NCBI GenBank assembly: GCA_947628025.1
Contig: CANQYH010000113.1
Span: 1 to 9,124, forward strand
Reading direction: 5' to 3'
Origin: an uncultured Lachnospiraceae bacterium
GTDB lineage: Bacteria; Bacillota; Clostridia; Lachnospirales; Lachnospiraceae
Length of the DNA: 9,124 nucleotides
The notes under the pieces are model-generated. The model did not search any database and had not been told where the DNA came from. It saw only the letters and a program-made list of their open reading frames with translations. Position numbers and translations under genes: made by a program. Shown here in pieces: positions 1-5,969 of the stretch (within the stretch, counting starts at the first letter, position 1; the number at the start of each line of letters is the position of its first letter).

Positions 1-420
1 CTGTATGCGCAGGCGGCCGAATTGCCGGAGGATGAGCAGAACGCTTTCCTTGCGGAGAACGGTATTGCGGACACTCCCTACTCCGAAGAAGCGGCTGCAT
101 CTTACAGCTATGTGACCGGCCGGCAAAACGGCGCCCTGTATGAGGACGACACGGAGGATAAGACCGGTTACAGCTACGCTACAGGGCAGCAGAGAGGCGC
201 ATCTTACGCCCCGAAAACCGTGGATGGGGATGCATACAGCTATCTTACCGGTCAGAAGAGCAGCGCAAACCGCAACGATCTGTACGCTCAGGCGGAGGAA
301 CTTCCGGAAGACCAGCAGGATGCTTTCTTAGCTGAAAACGGCATTGGAGAAACGCCCTGGTCCGAGGAAGCGGCGGCGTCTTACAGCTACGCCACAGGCC
401 GGCAGAGAGGCTCATCTTAC
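1..420 (+). repeat. Duplicated 93-codon unit inside the repeat protein gene
   Basis: Bases 1-141 and 280-420 encode near-identical 47-residue segments with a period of 279 bases. Many differences between the copies are synonymous (for example in the codons for EEAAAS at 85-102 and 364-381). This points to an old duplication kept by selection on the protein rather than a recent DNA-level copy. Confidence 0.85.
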
Positions 421-510
421 CGGCAGGGCGATGATGCAGACAGCACGCAGGATATGTCCGGGTACAGTTACCAGACCGGGCAGCAGCGCGGCAATAGTTA
501 TCACAAGTAA
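1..510 (+). CDS. Repeat-rich protein with YSYxTG motifs, C-terminal part (5' truncated)
   Basis: The reading frame is open from base 1 and ends at a TAA at 508-510, giving 169 visible residues; the true start lies outside the window, and the internal TTG at 22 is not convincing. A 93-residue unit repeats: residues 1-47 and 94-140 match at 37 of 47 positions. Each unit has a probable acidic helix (LPEDxQxAFLAENGI) followed by EEAAASYSY. Five copies of a Tyr/Gly/Gln motif of the form YSYxTGxQ(R)GxSY start at residues 35, 57, 79, 128 and 155, joined by variable acidic linkers; the third copy is degenerate (YLTGQKSSAN). No transmembrane segment, sortase signal or cysteine is seen in this part. 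The gene ends 79 bases before a response regulator gene and is separated from it by a hairpin. I do not recognise the family. A structural, secreted or modified-peptide role is possible but unproven. Confidence 0.85.
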   Translation: MYAQAAELPEDEQNAFLAENGIADTPYSEEAAASYSYVTGRQNGALYEDDTEDKTGYSYATGQQRGASYAPKTVDGDAYSYLTGQKSSANRNDLYAQAEELPEDQQDAFLAENGIGETPWSEEAAASYSYATGRQRGSSYRQGDDADSTQDMSGYSYQTGQQRGNSYHK

Positions 511-538
511 GCAACACAACGGAAAAATGTGCAAAATG

Positions 539-570
539 GCAAACCGTCCGGGCGGCGGTTTGCGTTTTGC
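539..570 (+). terminator. Hairpin between repeat-protein gene and response regulator gene, possible weak terminator
   Basis: An 8-bp perfect stem is formed by GCAAACCG at 539-546 and CGGTTTGC at 556-563, with a 9-base loop. It is followed by a T-rich but interrupted tract (GTTTTGCGTTGTT). It lies downstream of the stop at 510 and ends about 15 bases before the Shine-Dalgarno site of the next gene. It could terminate the upstream transcript partially, or act as a processing or stability element if the genes are co-transcribed. No good promoter is visible between 511 and 590, so readthrough is likely to matter. Confidence 0.5.
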
Positions 571-589
571 GTTGTTCAGGAGGAAAATC

Positions 590-1261
590 ATGGCGTATCT
601 ATTGGCTGTCGATGACGAAAGGGACATTGTAGAACTTATTTCCCGTTTTGCGGAGCATGAGGGTCATACCATCGATACGGCGGATAACGGCAAAGAAGCA
701 GTCCGTTTATGCAGTGAAAACAATTATGACCTGGTCATCCTCGATATTATGATGCCGGAAATGGATGGATTTACCGCCTGCAAAGAAATCCGTAAACAGA
801 AACAAACGCCCGTTATCATGCTTTCCGCATTGGGTACGGAATATGACAAGCTGATGGGGTTTGAATTGGGCATCGACGACTATGTGGTAAAACCATTCTC
901 TCCCCGGGAACTGATGGCGCGGGTCAGGGCGGTCCTTGCAAGAAACGCCTCCGGCGGGCCGAAAGATGAGATCGTGATACAGGGCATCCGCATGGATACG
1001 CTGGCCCACGAGGTCTTTGTGGATGGGATAAAGACAGACTTAACCGCGAAAGAGTACGAGCTGCTTGTTTATTTCATACAGAACAAGGGGATCGCTCTGA
1101 CGCGGGAGAACATACTGAACGCCGTGTGGGGGTATAACTATTTCGGCGACGACCGCACGGTGGACTGGCAGATCAAGCTGCTGCGCGGCAAGCTGGGGCC
1201 TTATCGGAAATGTATCGTGACTTTGCGGGGAACGGGGTATCGGTTCGATGAAAAAGCGTAA
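590..1261 (+). CDS. OmpR/PhoB-family response regulator
   Basis: The protein is a 223-residue cytoplasmic DNA-binding regulator, the usual size for this family. The start ATG at 590 follows an AGGAGGA site at 578-584; the frame is open further upstream but that part overlaps the repeat protein gene in another frame and is discarded. The receiver domain spans about residues 1-118, with acidic pocket D8/D9, phosphoacceptor D52 (in VILDIMMPEMDG), switch residue S79 and conserved K101 before Pro. A winged-helix DNA-binding domain covers about residues 125-223 and ends in the typical TLRGTGYRF hairpin. The stop codon lies inside the following kinase gene, so the two are translationally coupled and should form a cognate pair. 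Target genes are not identifiable from the window. Confidence 0.95.
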   Translation: MAYLLAVDDERDIVELISRFAEHEGHTIDTADNGKEAVRLCSENNYDLVILDIMMPEMDGFTACKEIRKQKQTPVIMLSALGTEYDKLMGFELGIDDYVVKPFSPRELMARVRAVLARNASGGPKDEIVIQGIRMDTLAHEVFVDGIKTDLTAKEYELLVYFIQNKGIALTRENILNAVWGYNYFGDDRTVDWQIKLLRGKLGPYRKCIVTLRGTGYRFDEKA

Positions 1262-2735
1262 ATCTTTCGGTGTAAAACTGTGGCTATGGTTTGTTCTTTT
1301 TTCCGCTGTCATCTTTCTTGTGCTCTGGCTTTTGCAGACGGTATTTTTACAGAGTTTTTATAACGATATGGCGATTCGCGGCGCGGAAAAAGCGGCAGAG
1401 AAAATGGCGGAGCATTCTTCAAGCGCGGATTTCTATGATATGATCGACGAAACGGCAGCGGAAAACTCCCTGCTTGTGTTTGTGACGGACGCCGGGGGAA
1501 CGATCCTGTACAGCGCCGACGAATATAAGCGTCTTTACGGGGAAGACGAACCGGATGAGCACCGAAACGAGAATCCCTACTTTGCTGCTGATAAGGTTCT
1601 GAACTGGGAAAAAGGCGCGCTGCGGAATTTGCCGTACAGTTATGAATCGCTCATTGCGAAACTCAGGGAGAGCGGTTCAGACAGTGCCGGCTTTGTCACG
1701 GAAGACAACATGGCTTATGTGACGGGAAAGATTCTGGACAGCGGAAATATTCTCTATATCAGTATGCCCCTCGGAACGGTCGGCGGAACGGTCCGGATAT
1801 TGCGGCTCCAGCTTGTATGGGTCTCCGTTCTGTCTCTGATTTTGGGTTTTGTCCTTGCATGGGCCATTTCCAGACGGTTTGAGAAGCCGATCGAAAAGAT
1901 AGCCGATTCCGCCAGGGAGATTGCCGGTGGCAATTTCCATCCGGAACTTCCGACGGGCTTCTGCGCGGAGCTGGACGAACTGGCGGATACGCTGGGCGAG
2001 ACGGCGCTGAGTTTGGAAAAAGCCCAGAACGCTCAGCGGGAATTTCTCGCCAACGTCTCCCACGATCTGCGGACGCCTCTCACCATGATCAAGGGTTATG
2101 CGGAAATGGTCAGAGAGATTTCGTGGAGCGACACAAAAAAGCGGGAAAAGGACCTGGATGTCATCACCCGCGAGGCGGACAGGCTGACGGCGCTGGTCAA
2201 TGAAATCCTGGACTTTTCCGCTATGCAGTCGAACCGTGAGCCGCAGGAGTACGGCGTTATTGACCTGAGCCGCGCGATCCGCGAGGTGATCGGGCAGTTT
2301 TCGCCTTTCTGCGAACAGAACGGCTTCGTGATCGAGACAGAGATTACGGACGGCATCACCGTGTCCGCGGACGAAGTGCAGATCAAGCGGGTTGTCTATA
2401 ATTTCATCGACAATGCTGTAAATCATACGGACGAGAGCAAAAAGATCAAGGTGTCGCTGACGGCGGCGGACGGCTTTGCGAGGTTTGAGGTGACCGACTA
2501 CGGCAAGGGAATTACAGACGAGGACCTCCCCTATATCTGGGACCGCTACTATACCGCACGGAACAGAAAGAACAAAGCCGTCGTTTCAGGGCTGGGCCTG
2601 TCCATCGCAAAAGAAATTTTAACGGCGCACAGAGCGAAATTTGGCGTTGACAACAGGAACAACTGCACATTCTGGTTCGAGCTTCCAATCGCTTCCGATC
2701 TTCTCTTTGACAAGAAAGATTGTTTTTTCCCGTAA
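1248..2735 (+). CDS. Sensor histidine kinase (membrane-bound, HAMP-HisKA-HATPase)
   Basis: The 495-residue kinase partners the regulator just upstream; its ATG at 1248 overlaps the regulator by 14 bases and has only a weak ribosome site, as expected for coupled translation. Membrane segments are at about residues 11-34 and 186-207, enclosing an extracytoplasmic sensor domain of about 150 residues that contains a LLVFVTDAGGTILYS stretch like those of PAS-like/Cache-like sensor folds. A HAMP region follows (about 208-260). The HisKA motif FLANVSHDLRTPL places the phosphoacceptor at H272. The ATPase domain has the N box (NFIDNAVNH, from residue 385), G1 (DYGKG, 417-421) and G2 (GLGLS, 448-452). 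The core domain should end near FWFELP (475-480), but the frame runs 15 residues further into a promoter-containing segment. The ligand cannot be inferred. Confidence 0.95.
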   Translation: MKKRKSFGVKLWLWFVLFSAVIFLVLWLLQTVFLQSFYNDMAIRGAEKAAEKMAEHSSSADFYDMIDETAAENSLLVFVTDAGGTILYSADEYKRLYGEDEPDEHRNENPYFAADKVLNWEKGALRNLPYSYESLIAKLRESGSDSAGFVTEDNMAYVTGKILDSGNILYISMPLGTVGGTVRILRLQLVWVSVLSLILGFVLAWAISRRFEKPIEKIADSAREIAGGNFHPELPTGFCAELDELADTLGETALSLEKAQNAQREFLANVSHDLRTPLTMIKGYAEMVREISWSDTKKREKDLDVITREADRLTALVNEILDFSAMQSNREPQEYGVIDLSRAIREVIGQFSPFCEQNGFVIETEITDGITVSADEVQIKRVVYNFIDNAVNHTDESKKIKVSLTAADGFARFEVTDYGKGITDEDLPYIWDRYYTARNRKNKAVVSGLGLSIAKEILTAHRAKFGVDNRNNCTFWFELPIASDLLFDKKDCFFP

Positions 2736-2747
2736 AAATGCTATAAT
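2720..2747 (+). promoter_or_regulatory. Extended -10 promoter at the 3' end of the kinase gene
   Basis: A perfect TATAAT lies at 2742-2747, preceded by TGC at 2739-2741 (extended -10). A TTGTTT at 2720-2725 gives a 16-base spacer. A better TTGACA at 2707-2712 is too far away (29 bases). The kinase stop codon (2733-2735) sits inside the spacer. An imperfect dyad of seven pairs, two of them wobble (2748-2754 with 2758-2764), immediately follows the -10 box and could be an operator. No convincing gene lies downstream on this strand before 3441. Confidence 0.6.
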
Positions 2748-2929
2748 GGTTCTCATCGGGAGCCATCCATGATGCGATATGCTTCAGGCCAGCGGGTTCT
2801 CAAAATCATACCAGAGAGCAAACGAGGGCGGAAGCATGGTTTGGACGGCCCGGATGAAAAACAGCTGGCGTGGCAGAGAAAGATCTGGCCGATGCGAATG
2901 CCGGCGTGCGGCGAACCCCGCGGCGGGCA
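2748..2929. other. Gene-free stretch downstream of the kinase
   Basis: About 180 bases without a convincing gene. A frame from ATG at 2769 to 2969 could encode 66 residues, but it has only a weak ribosome site, its Arg/Lys/Gly-rich product resembles no family I know, and it runs into the 3' end of the minus-strand gene. A second frame from ATG 2836 is no better. The segment could be the body of an untranslated RNA made from the 2720-2747 promoter, or a gene remnant. No clear terminator for either neighbour is visible. Confidence 0.4.
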
Positions 2930-3352
2930 TCAGCGGAAGAGAGAGCGGATGACGGCAATCAAACCGTAGCAGAACAGCGCTCCCACTACGGCCGCCGCCT
3001 CGCAGCCGAAGAGGATGATGAGCGCTGATGAGAAGATGAATCCCAAAGGACCGGGACCCATGCCGGGAGACTGCAGGCCCATGGACAGGGTGTAAATAAT
3101 TTCACAGGCAATACAGCCCAGCAGACTCATGACGAAAGGCAGGAGCCAGAGGATCGGCCGTTCTACCTGAAAGCAGAGAAGCAGCTCCAGCACGAAAAAG
3201 TAGACGAATAGGATTTTCATGGCAAGATCATTGAACGCGCCGCCCGCCAGGATATCCAGGACCAGCAGGAATGCGCCCGGCACGACGGAAAACAGCGCTG
3301 CGACGATCAGGGCGGAAAGAACCGGATGAAATTCGGAAAAATCGCGGATCAT
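2930..3352 (-). CDS. Small multi-pass membrane protein of unknown function
   Basis: The 140-residue product starts at the ATG complementary to 3350-3352, chosen because an AAAGGAGGA ribosome site lies just before it; the frame extends 43 codons further upstream (to 3481), but that part overlaps the divergent gene. Hydrophobic segments at about residues 11-34, 44-61, 67-91 and 102-136 suggest four or five membrane helices with short loops. A Gly/Pro-rich loop (PGMGPGPLG) lies before the last segment. No catalytic motif is visible and I do not recognise the family. It stands alone on the minus strand, divergent from the nucleotidyltransferase-like gene, and has its own good promoter. A transcript from 2720-2747 would be antisense to it. 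Confidence 0.8.
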   Translation of the reverse strand: MIRDFSEFHPVLSALIVAALFSVVPGAFLLVLDILAGGAFNDLAMKILFVYFFVLELLLCFQVERPILWLLPFVMSLLGCIACEIIYTLSMGLQSPGMGPGPLGFIFSSALIILFGCEAAAVVGALFCYGLIAVIRSLFR

Positions 3353-3370
3353 GGAAATCCTCCTTTGCGG

Positions 3371-3399
3371 TACAAAATAAACGGCAAGATCATTATACT
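3371..3399 (+). promoter_or_regulatory. Possible promoter for the nucleotidyltransferase-like gene
   Basis: TATACT at 3394-3399 with a weak TACAAA at 3371-3376 at 17-base spacing. The -10 box overlaps the -10 box of the divergent promoter, so the two could compete for RNA polymerase. The -35 match is poor; this is a tentative call. Confidence 0.35.
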
Positions 3400-3419
3400 G
3401 CGTTTTCGGAAAATTGCAA
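3392..3419 (-). promoter_or_regulatory. Promoter of the small membrane protein gene
   Basis: On the minus strand, TTGCAA (3414-3419) and a perfect TATAAT (complement of 3392-3397) are separated by 16 bases. This would start transcription near 3385, giving a leader of about 30 bases before the ATG at 3352. Confidence 0.7.
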
Positions 3420-3440
3420 GAGAGCGGCGAGGGAGGAACG

Positions 3441-3989
3441 ATGAAGAAAACCGCATTTTTAAACATTGCGAAGCGCCTCAACGGAGAACTTCATATCGTG
3501 CCGCTGCTCTACGGCTCGCTGGGACTGGAACAGCGGCTGCATGCGGATCTGCACGCGGACGATATCGACATATTGGTCCCGGAGGTATTTCTGGGGGAGA
3601 AATGGCACGATCTCGCCTCGGTCATGGAGGAGGGCGGATACGTCCTTTACGACCTGCATGAACACGCGTTTGAACGTTCGGGCCTGTGCGCGGCGTTCGC
3701 TTCGTTTGAAAGCCTGACGCCGTTTGCGGGGATCGATCTGTCGGGGATCCCGGTGATCGAGGAAGCGGGCGTCCGCTATTATCTGTTGGACCTGCGGGAT
3801 TACCGGAACGTGTACGCCGCGTCCCTGCAGGACGGATACAGAAAGAACGTGAAAAACAAGAACGATAGGCAGAAACTTCGGCTGATCGACCGGGCGCTTG
3901 CGGAAGAAGCCGCCCGCAGGCAGGACGAAACAAAAAAAGGAAAAGATACGGGGCCGTTATCCCTCAGTTCACGTCGAAAGCGAGAATAA
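3441..3989 (+). CDS. Nucleotidyltransferase-fold protein of unknown substrate
   Basis: The 182-residue product starts at ATG 3441 after a GGGAGG site at 3431-3436; the frame opens earlier (TTG at 3414) without a ribosome site. Residues 22-46 read LLYGSLGL followed by DDIDILVP. This fits the nucleotidyltransferase-fold signature of a Gly-Ser pair (G25-S26) followed by a D-h-D pair (D41, D43); D99 in GIDLSG could be the third acidic ligand. The spacing between the Gly-Ser and the acidic pair (14) is slightly longer than in minimal nucleotidyltransferases. The C-terminal 40 residues are rich in Lys, Arg and Glu and probably form a charged tail. Similar clostridial proteins are, from memory, sometimes mislabelled as phosphoribosylanthranilate isomerase; nothing here supports that enzyme. 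Substrate and partner are unknown, and no toxin-antitoxin partner is adjacent. Confidence 0.8.
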   Translation: MKKTAFLNIAKRLNGELHIVPLLYGSLGLEQRLHADLHADDIDILVPEVFLGEKWHDLASVMEEGGYVLYDLHEHAFERSGLCAAFASFESLTPFAGIDLSGIPVIEEAGVRYYLLDLRDYRNVYAASLQDGYRKNVKNKNDRQKLRLIDRALAEEAARRQDETKKGKDTGPLSLSSRRKRE

Positions 3990-4067
3990 ACGCGGCCGGA
4001 CCGTCGGATAGGATGGAAACGCCGTCATGTAAGGAAAGCGAAAAACTCTGAAAGGGAGGGAAACCAT

Positions 4068-4595
4068 ATGGAATTTGTATTTGAGAACCAGTACGATCAG
4101 GAAGCGATGACCGCGATGGCCAGAGGCCTGCGAAAGACCGTCCGGGCGAAGCACAGCCGCCGCAGCCACATATTCGGATGGATCGTGACGGTGCTGGCGC
4201 TGCTTCTGGTCTTCTGGTCCGGGGAAAACGGGTTCGGATTTCAGCTTTCGCTGCGCTCGGTATTCATGCTTATCATTGTGGCGGTCCTGGTGGCGGTGCT
4301 TTTATGGGAAGATGCGATTAACGGGTATGTGGCCCGCAAACGGGTGCTGCCCGGCACGCAGAAAGCGAACGTCACGTTCCGTGAAGATGGTTTTACTTCC
4401 GAGACGGAAGTCGGCTCCACCGCGTTCCGCTATGACAAGATCGCGGCTCTGGCGGAAAACGATCATTATTTCATCTTTATCTACAGCGCCAGCCACGCGC
4501 AGATCTACGACAAGCGAAGGATGTCCGGCGGCACGCCTGACGAATTCCGCGCGTTTATCAAACGCATGACGGAAAAACAATTCATAAAGATATGA
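4068..4595 (+). CDS. YcxB-like membrane protein
   Basis: The 175-residue product starts at ATG 4068 behind an AAGGGAGGG site. Two membrane helices lie at about residues 34-51 and 63-80. They are followed by a cytosolic domain (about 100-168) with the pattern of the YcxB-like family: an FxEDGF strand (104-109), a TAFRYDKI segment (118-125), an ENDHYFIFIYS strand (130-140), a short basic loop and a closing helix (DEFRAFI). The family is widespread in Firmicutes as small membrane proteins and has no established biochemical role. The gene lies 78 bases after the nucleotidyltransferase-like gene without an obvious promoter, so both may share a transcript ending at the terminator just downstream. 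Confidence 0.85.
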   Translation: MEFVFENQYDQEAMTAMARGLRKTVRAKHSRRSHIFGWIVTVLALLLVFWSGENGFGFQLSLRSVFMLIIVAVLVAVLLWEDAINGYVARKRVLPGTQKANVTFREDGFTSETEVGSTAFRYDKIAALAENDHYFIFIYSASHAQIYDKRRMSGGTPDEFRAFIKRMTEKQFIKI

Positions 4596-4596
4596 G

Positions 4597-4614
4597 CGGA
4601 CCGGTCGCGGTCCG
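4597..4614 (+). other. Short GC-rich hairpin after the YcxB-like gene
   Basis: CGGACC (4597-4602) and GGTCCG (4609-4614) form a 6-bp stem with a 6-base loop right after the stop codon. No T tract follows, so it is not a terminator by itself. It could protect the 3' end of the message next to the terminator at 4620. Confidence 0.35.
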
Positions 4615-4619
4615 GGCGG

Positions 4620-4673
4620 AACGGGCGTGCTGCCAGACTGAAACTTTTTCGGACTGGGGGACGCCCGTTTTTC
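4620..4673 (+). terminator. Intrinsic terminator of the 3441-4595 transcript
   Basis: AACGGGCGT at 4620-4628 pairs perfectly with ACGCCCGTT at 4661-4669 and is followed by TTT. An inner arm (CCAG at 4633-4636 with CTGG at 4654-4657, extended by CTGAAA/TTTCGG with one wobble) lengthens the stem. This is a clear factor-independent terminator just before the next promoter. Confidence 0.85.
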
Positions 4674-4697
4674 ATAAAAAACTAAGAATCTCCGTAC

Positions 4698-4726
4698 TTG
4701 CCGCGGCCGGTCAGCTGTGGTAGAAT
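4698..4726 (+). promoter_or_regulatory. Promoter upstream of the bile salt hydrolase gene
   Basis: TTGCCG at 4698-4703 and TAGAAT at 4721-4726 with an ideal 17-base spacer, plus TGG (4718-4720) giving an extended -10. Transcription should start near 4733, about 235 bases before the hydrolase start codon. Confidence 0.75.
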
Positions 4727-4756
4727 ACGAGATGTCGAAAGAAAGTTTCGCCGCGG

Positions 4757-4814
4757 AAAGCCGGAGGCGGCAGCCAGGCCTTTGCCGGAGCGGATAGAAA
4801 AAGCCGGAGGCGGC
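4757..4814 (+). repeat. Short direct repeats in the leader
   Basis: AAAGCCGGAGGCGGC occurs exactly at 4757-4771 and again at 4800-4814 (43 bases apart). A third, shortened copy GCCGGAGCGG is at 4784-4793. The second exact copy forms the 5' arm of the terminator-like hairpin at 4797-4841, so the first copy could compete for the 3' arm. Confidence 0.7.
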
Positions 4815-4841
4815 CATACTTCTGGGGGATCTGGCTTTTTC
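4797..4841 (+). terminator. Internal terminator/attenuator-like hairpin in the leader
   Basis: Twelve pairs form between 4797-4808 and 4830-4841 (GAAAAAGCCGGA with TCTGGCTTTTTC, one wobble), with a 21-base loop. The A tract on the 5' side and the five T residues on the 3' side sit inside the stem. It lies between the promoter and the hydrolase gene, so any termination here would limit expression of the hydrolase. Confidence 0.6.
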
Positions 4842-4917
4842 ATAGACGGACAGCTGACCGCTGCAGCCCGGTCGTAAGGGTTTAAGCAATGAAACGATTC
4901 GTCTTAACTGGCTGTTA

Positions 4918-4933
4918 GGTCAGGTATCTGACC
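4918..4933. promoter_or_regulatory. Palindrome in the bile salt hydrolase leader
   Basis: GGTCAG and CTGACC flank a GTAT centre as a 16-base inverted repeat, about 20 bases before the ribosome site. It could be an operator for a dimeric regulator or a small RNA hairpin; neither can be decided from sequence. Confidence 0.4.
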
Positions 4934-4967
4934 ACCACAAACTGATTATAAGAGGAGGAGAAGACAA

Positions 4968-5942
4968 ATGTGTACGGCAGCAACTTATAAGACAAAGGAT
5001 TTTTATTTCGGCAGGACCCTGGATTATGAGTTCTCTTACGGCGATGAGATCACGGTGACGCCCCGGCGTTATCCGTTCCATTTCCGGACGATGGGGACGA
5101 TGGAGAGCCATTACGCGATGATCGGCATGGCCCATGTGGCGCAGGACTATCCGCTGTATTACGAAGCGGTGAATGAAAAGGGTCTGGGCGTAGCGGGCCT
5201 GAATTTCGTCGGGAACGCGCACTATAAGGACGTGGCCGAAGGGAAAGACAACGTGGCCCAGTTCGAGCTGATCCCCTGGATCCTGGGGCAGTGCGCTTCG
5301 GTCCGGGAGGCGCGGGCGCTTCTGGAGCGCATGAACCTGGTCAACATCCCGTTCAGCGACGCATACCCGCTGGCGCAGCTGCACTGGCTGATCGCGGACC
5401 GCGACGAAGCGATCACGCTGGAGTCCGTGAAAGAGGGACTGCGGATCTACGACAATCCGGTGGGCGTCCTGACCAACAATCCGCCCTTTGACGAGCAGAT
5501 GTTCAATCTGAACAATTATATGGGCCTGTCGGTGAAGCCGCCGCAGAACCGTTTTTCGGAGAAGCTGCAATTCCAGACCTACAGCCGCGGCATGGGCGCG
5601 CTGGGACTGCCGGGCGATCTGTCATCCATGTCCCGCTTCGTCCGCGTGGCGTTCGTGAAGATGAACTCCCTTTCCGGCGATTCGGAAGCCGAGAGCGTCA
5701 GCCAGTTCTTCCATATCCTGGGTTCCGTCGACCAGCAGAGGGGCTGCTGCGATCTGGGCAACGAGAAATTCGAGATCACGATCTATACCTCCTGCTGCAA
5801 CGCGGACAAAGGGATCTATTACTATACGACCTACGACAACCATCAGATCACCGCGGTGGATATGCACAGGACCGACTTAGACGGCGCGTCCCTGACACGG
5901 TATCCGATCATCACGGGCGAGCAGATCCATTGGCAGAATTAA
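4968..5942 (+). CDS. bsh: Conjugated bile salt hydrolase (choloylglycine hydrolase family)
   Basis: The 324-residue enzyme, a normal length for the family, is predicted to cleave the amide bond of glycine- or taurine-conjugated bile acids. It is an N-terminal nucleophile hydrolase: removal of Met1 exposes Cys2 as both nucleophile and terminal amine. Other expected active-site residues are present: R16 and D19 (in GRTLDY), N79 (in GLNF, typical of bile salt hydrolases rather than penicillin V acylases), N170 (VLTNNP) and R223 (SRFVR). The substrate loop reads YSRGMG (205-210) before LGLPGD; a Ser-Arg-X loop has been linked to glycine-conjugate preference, against Gly-X-Gly for taurine, so a glycine preference is inferred. 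No signal peptide is seen, so it should act in the cytoplasm. A strong AGGAGG site lies at 4953-4958. A long structured leader precedes it and a lipoprotein gene follows 90 bases downstream. Confidence 0.95.
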   Translation: MCTAATYKTKDFYFGRTLDYEFSYGDEITVTPRRYPFHFRTMGTMESHYAMIGMAHVAQDYPLYYEAVNEKGLGVAGLNFVGNAHYKDVAEGKDNVAQFELIPWILGQCASVREARALLERMNLVNIPFSDAYPLAQLHWLIADRDEAITLESVKEGLRIYDNPVGVLTNNPPFDEQMFNLNNYMGLSVKPPQNRFSEKLQFQTYSRGMGALGLPGDLSSMSRFVRVAFVKMNSLSGDSEAESVSQFFHILGSVDQQRGCCDLGNEKFEITIYTSCCNADKGIYYYTTYDNHQITAVDMHRTDLDGASLTRYPIITGEQIHWQN

Positions 5943-5969
5943 GCCGCCGGTGAGAGCGGAGAGCGGGGA

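Larger units (their letters stand above)
4733..4841 (+). ncRNA. Candidate structured leader RNA or small RNA before the bile salt hydrolase gene
   Basis: From the predicted start near 4733 to the hairpin ending at 4841 the RNA would be about 109 bases. It contains several possible helices: CGAAA/TTTCG (4736-4740 with 4746-4750), GCCGC/GCGGC (4750-4754 with 4767-4771), GGCA/TGCC around 4769-4786, and the terminator-like stem 4797-4841. No riboswitch family I know matches. It may be an attenuating leader or an independent small RNA. A 21-codon frame at 4732 has no room for a ribosome site and is not called. Confidence 0.35.

Noticed and set aside
344..589. N-terminal extension of the response regulator frame
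   Set aside because: It overlaps the repeat protein gene in another frame, is Arg-rich and has no receiver-domain similarity; the ATG at 590 has a strong ribosome site.
2707..2747. TTGACA at 2707 as the -35 partner of TATAAT at 2742
   Set aside because: The 29-base spacer is far outside the usable range of about 15-19; the TTGTTT at 2720 plus extended -10 is the more plausible arrangement.
2769..2969. 66-residue frame downstream of the orphan promoter
   Set aside because: Weak ribosome site, basic low-complexity product unlike any family, and it runs into the 3' end of the convergent gene.
4732..4797. 21-codon frame starting at ATG 4732
   Set aside because: The start codon coincides with the predicted transcription start, leaving no ribosome site, and its product is unremarkable.
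4920..5570. 216-residue frame antisense to the bile salt hydrolase gene
   Set aside because: The sense strand encodes all expected active-site residues; the antisense product is His/Arg/Val-rich without any recognisable motif.
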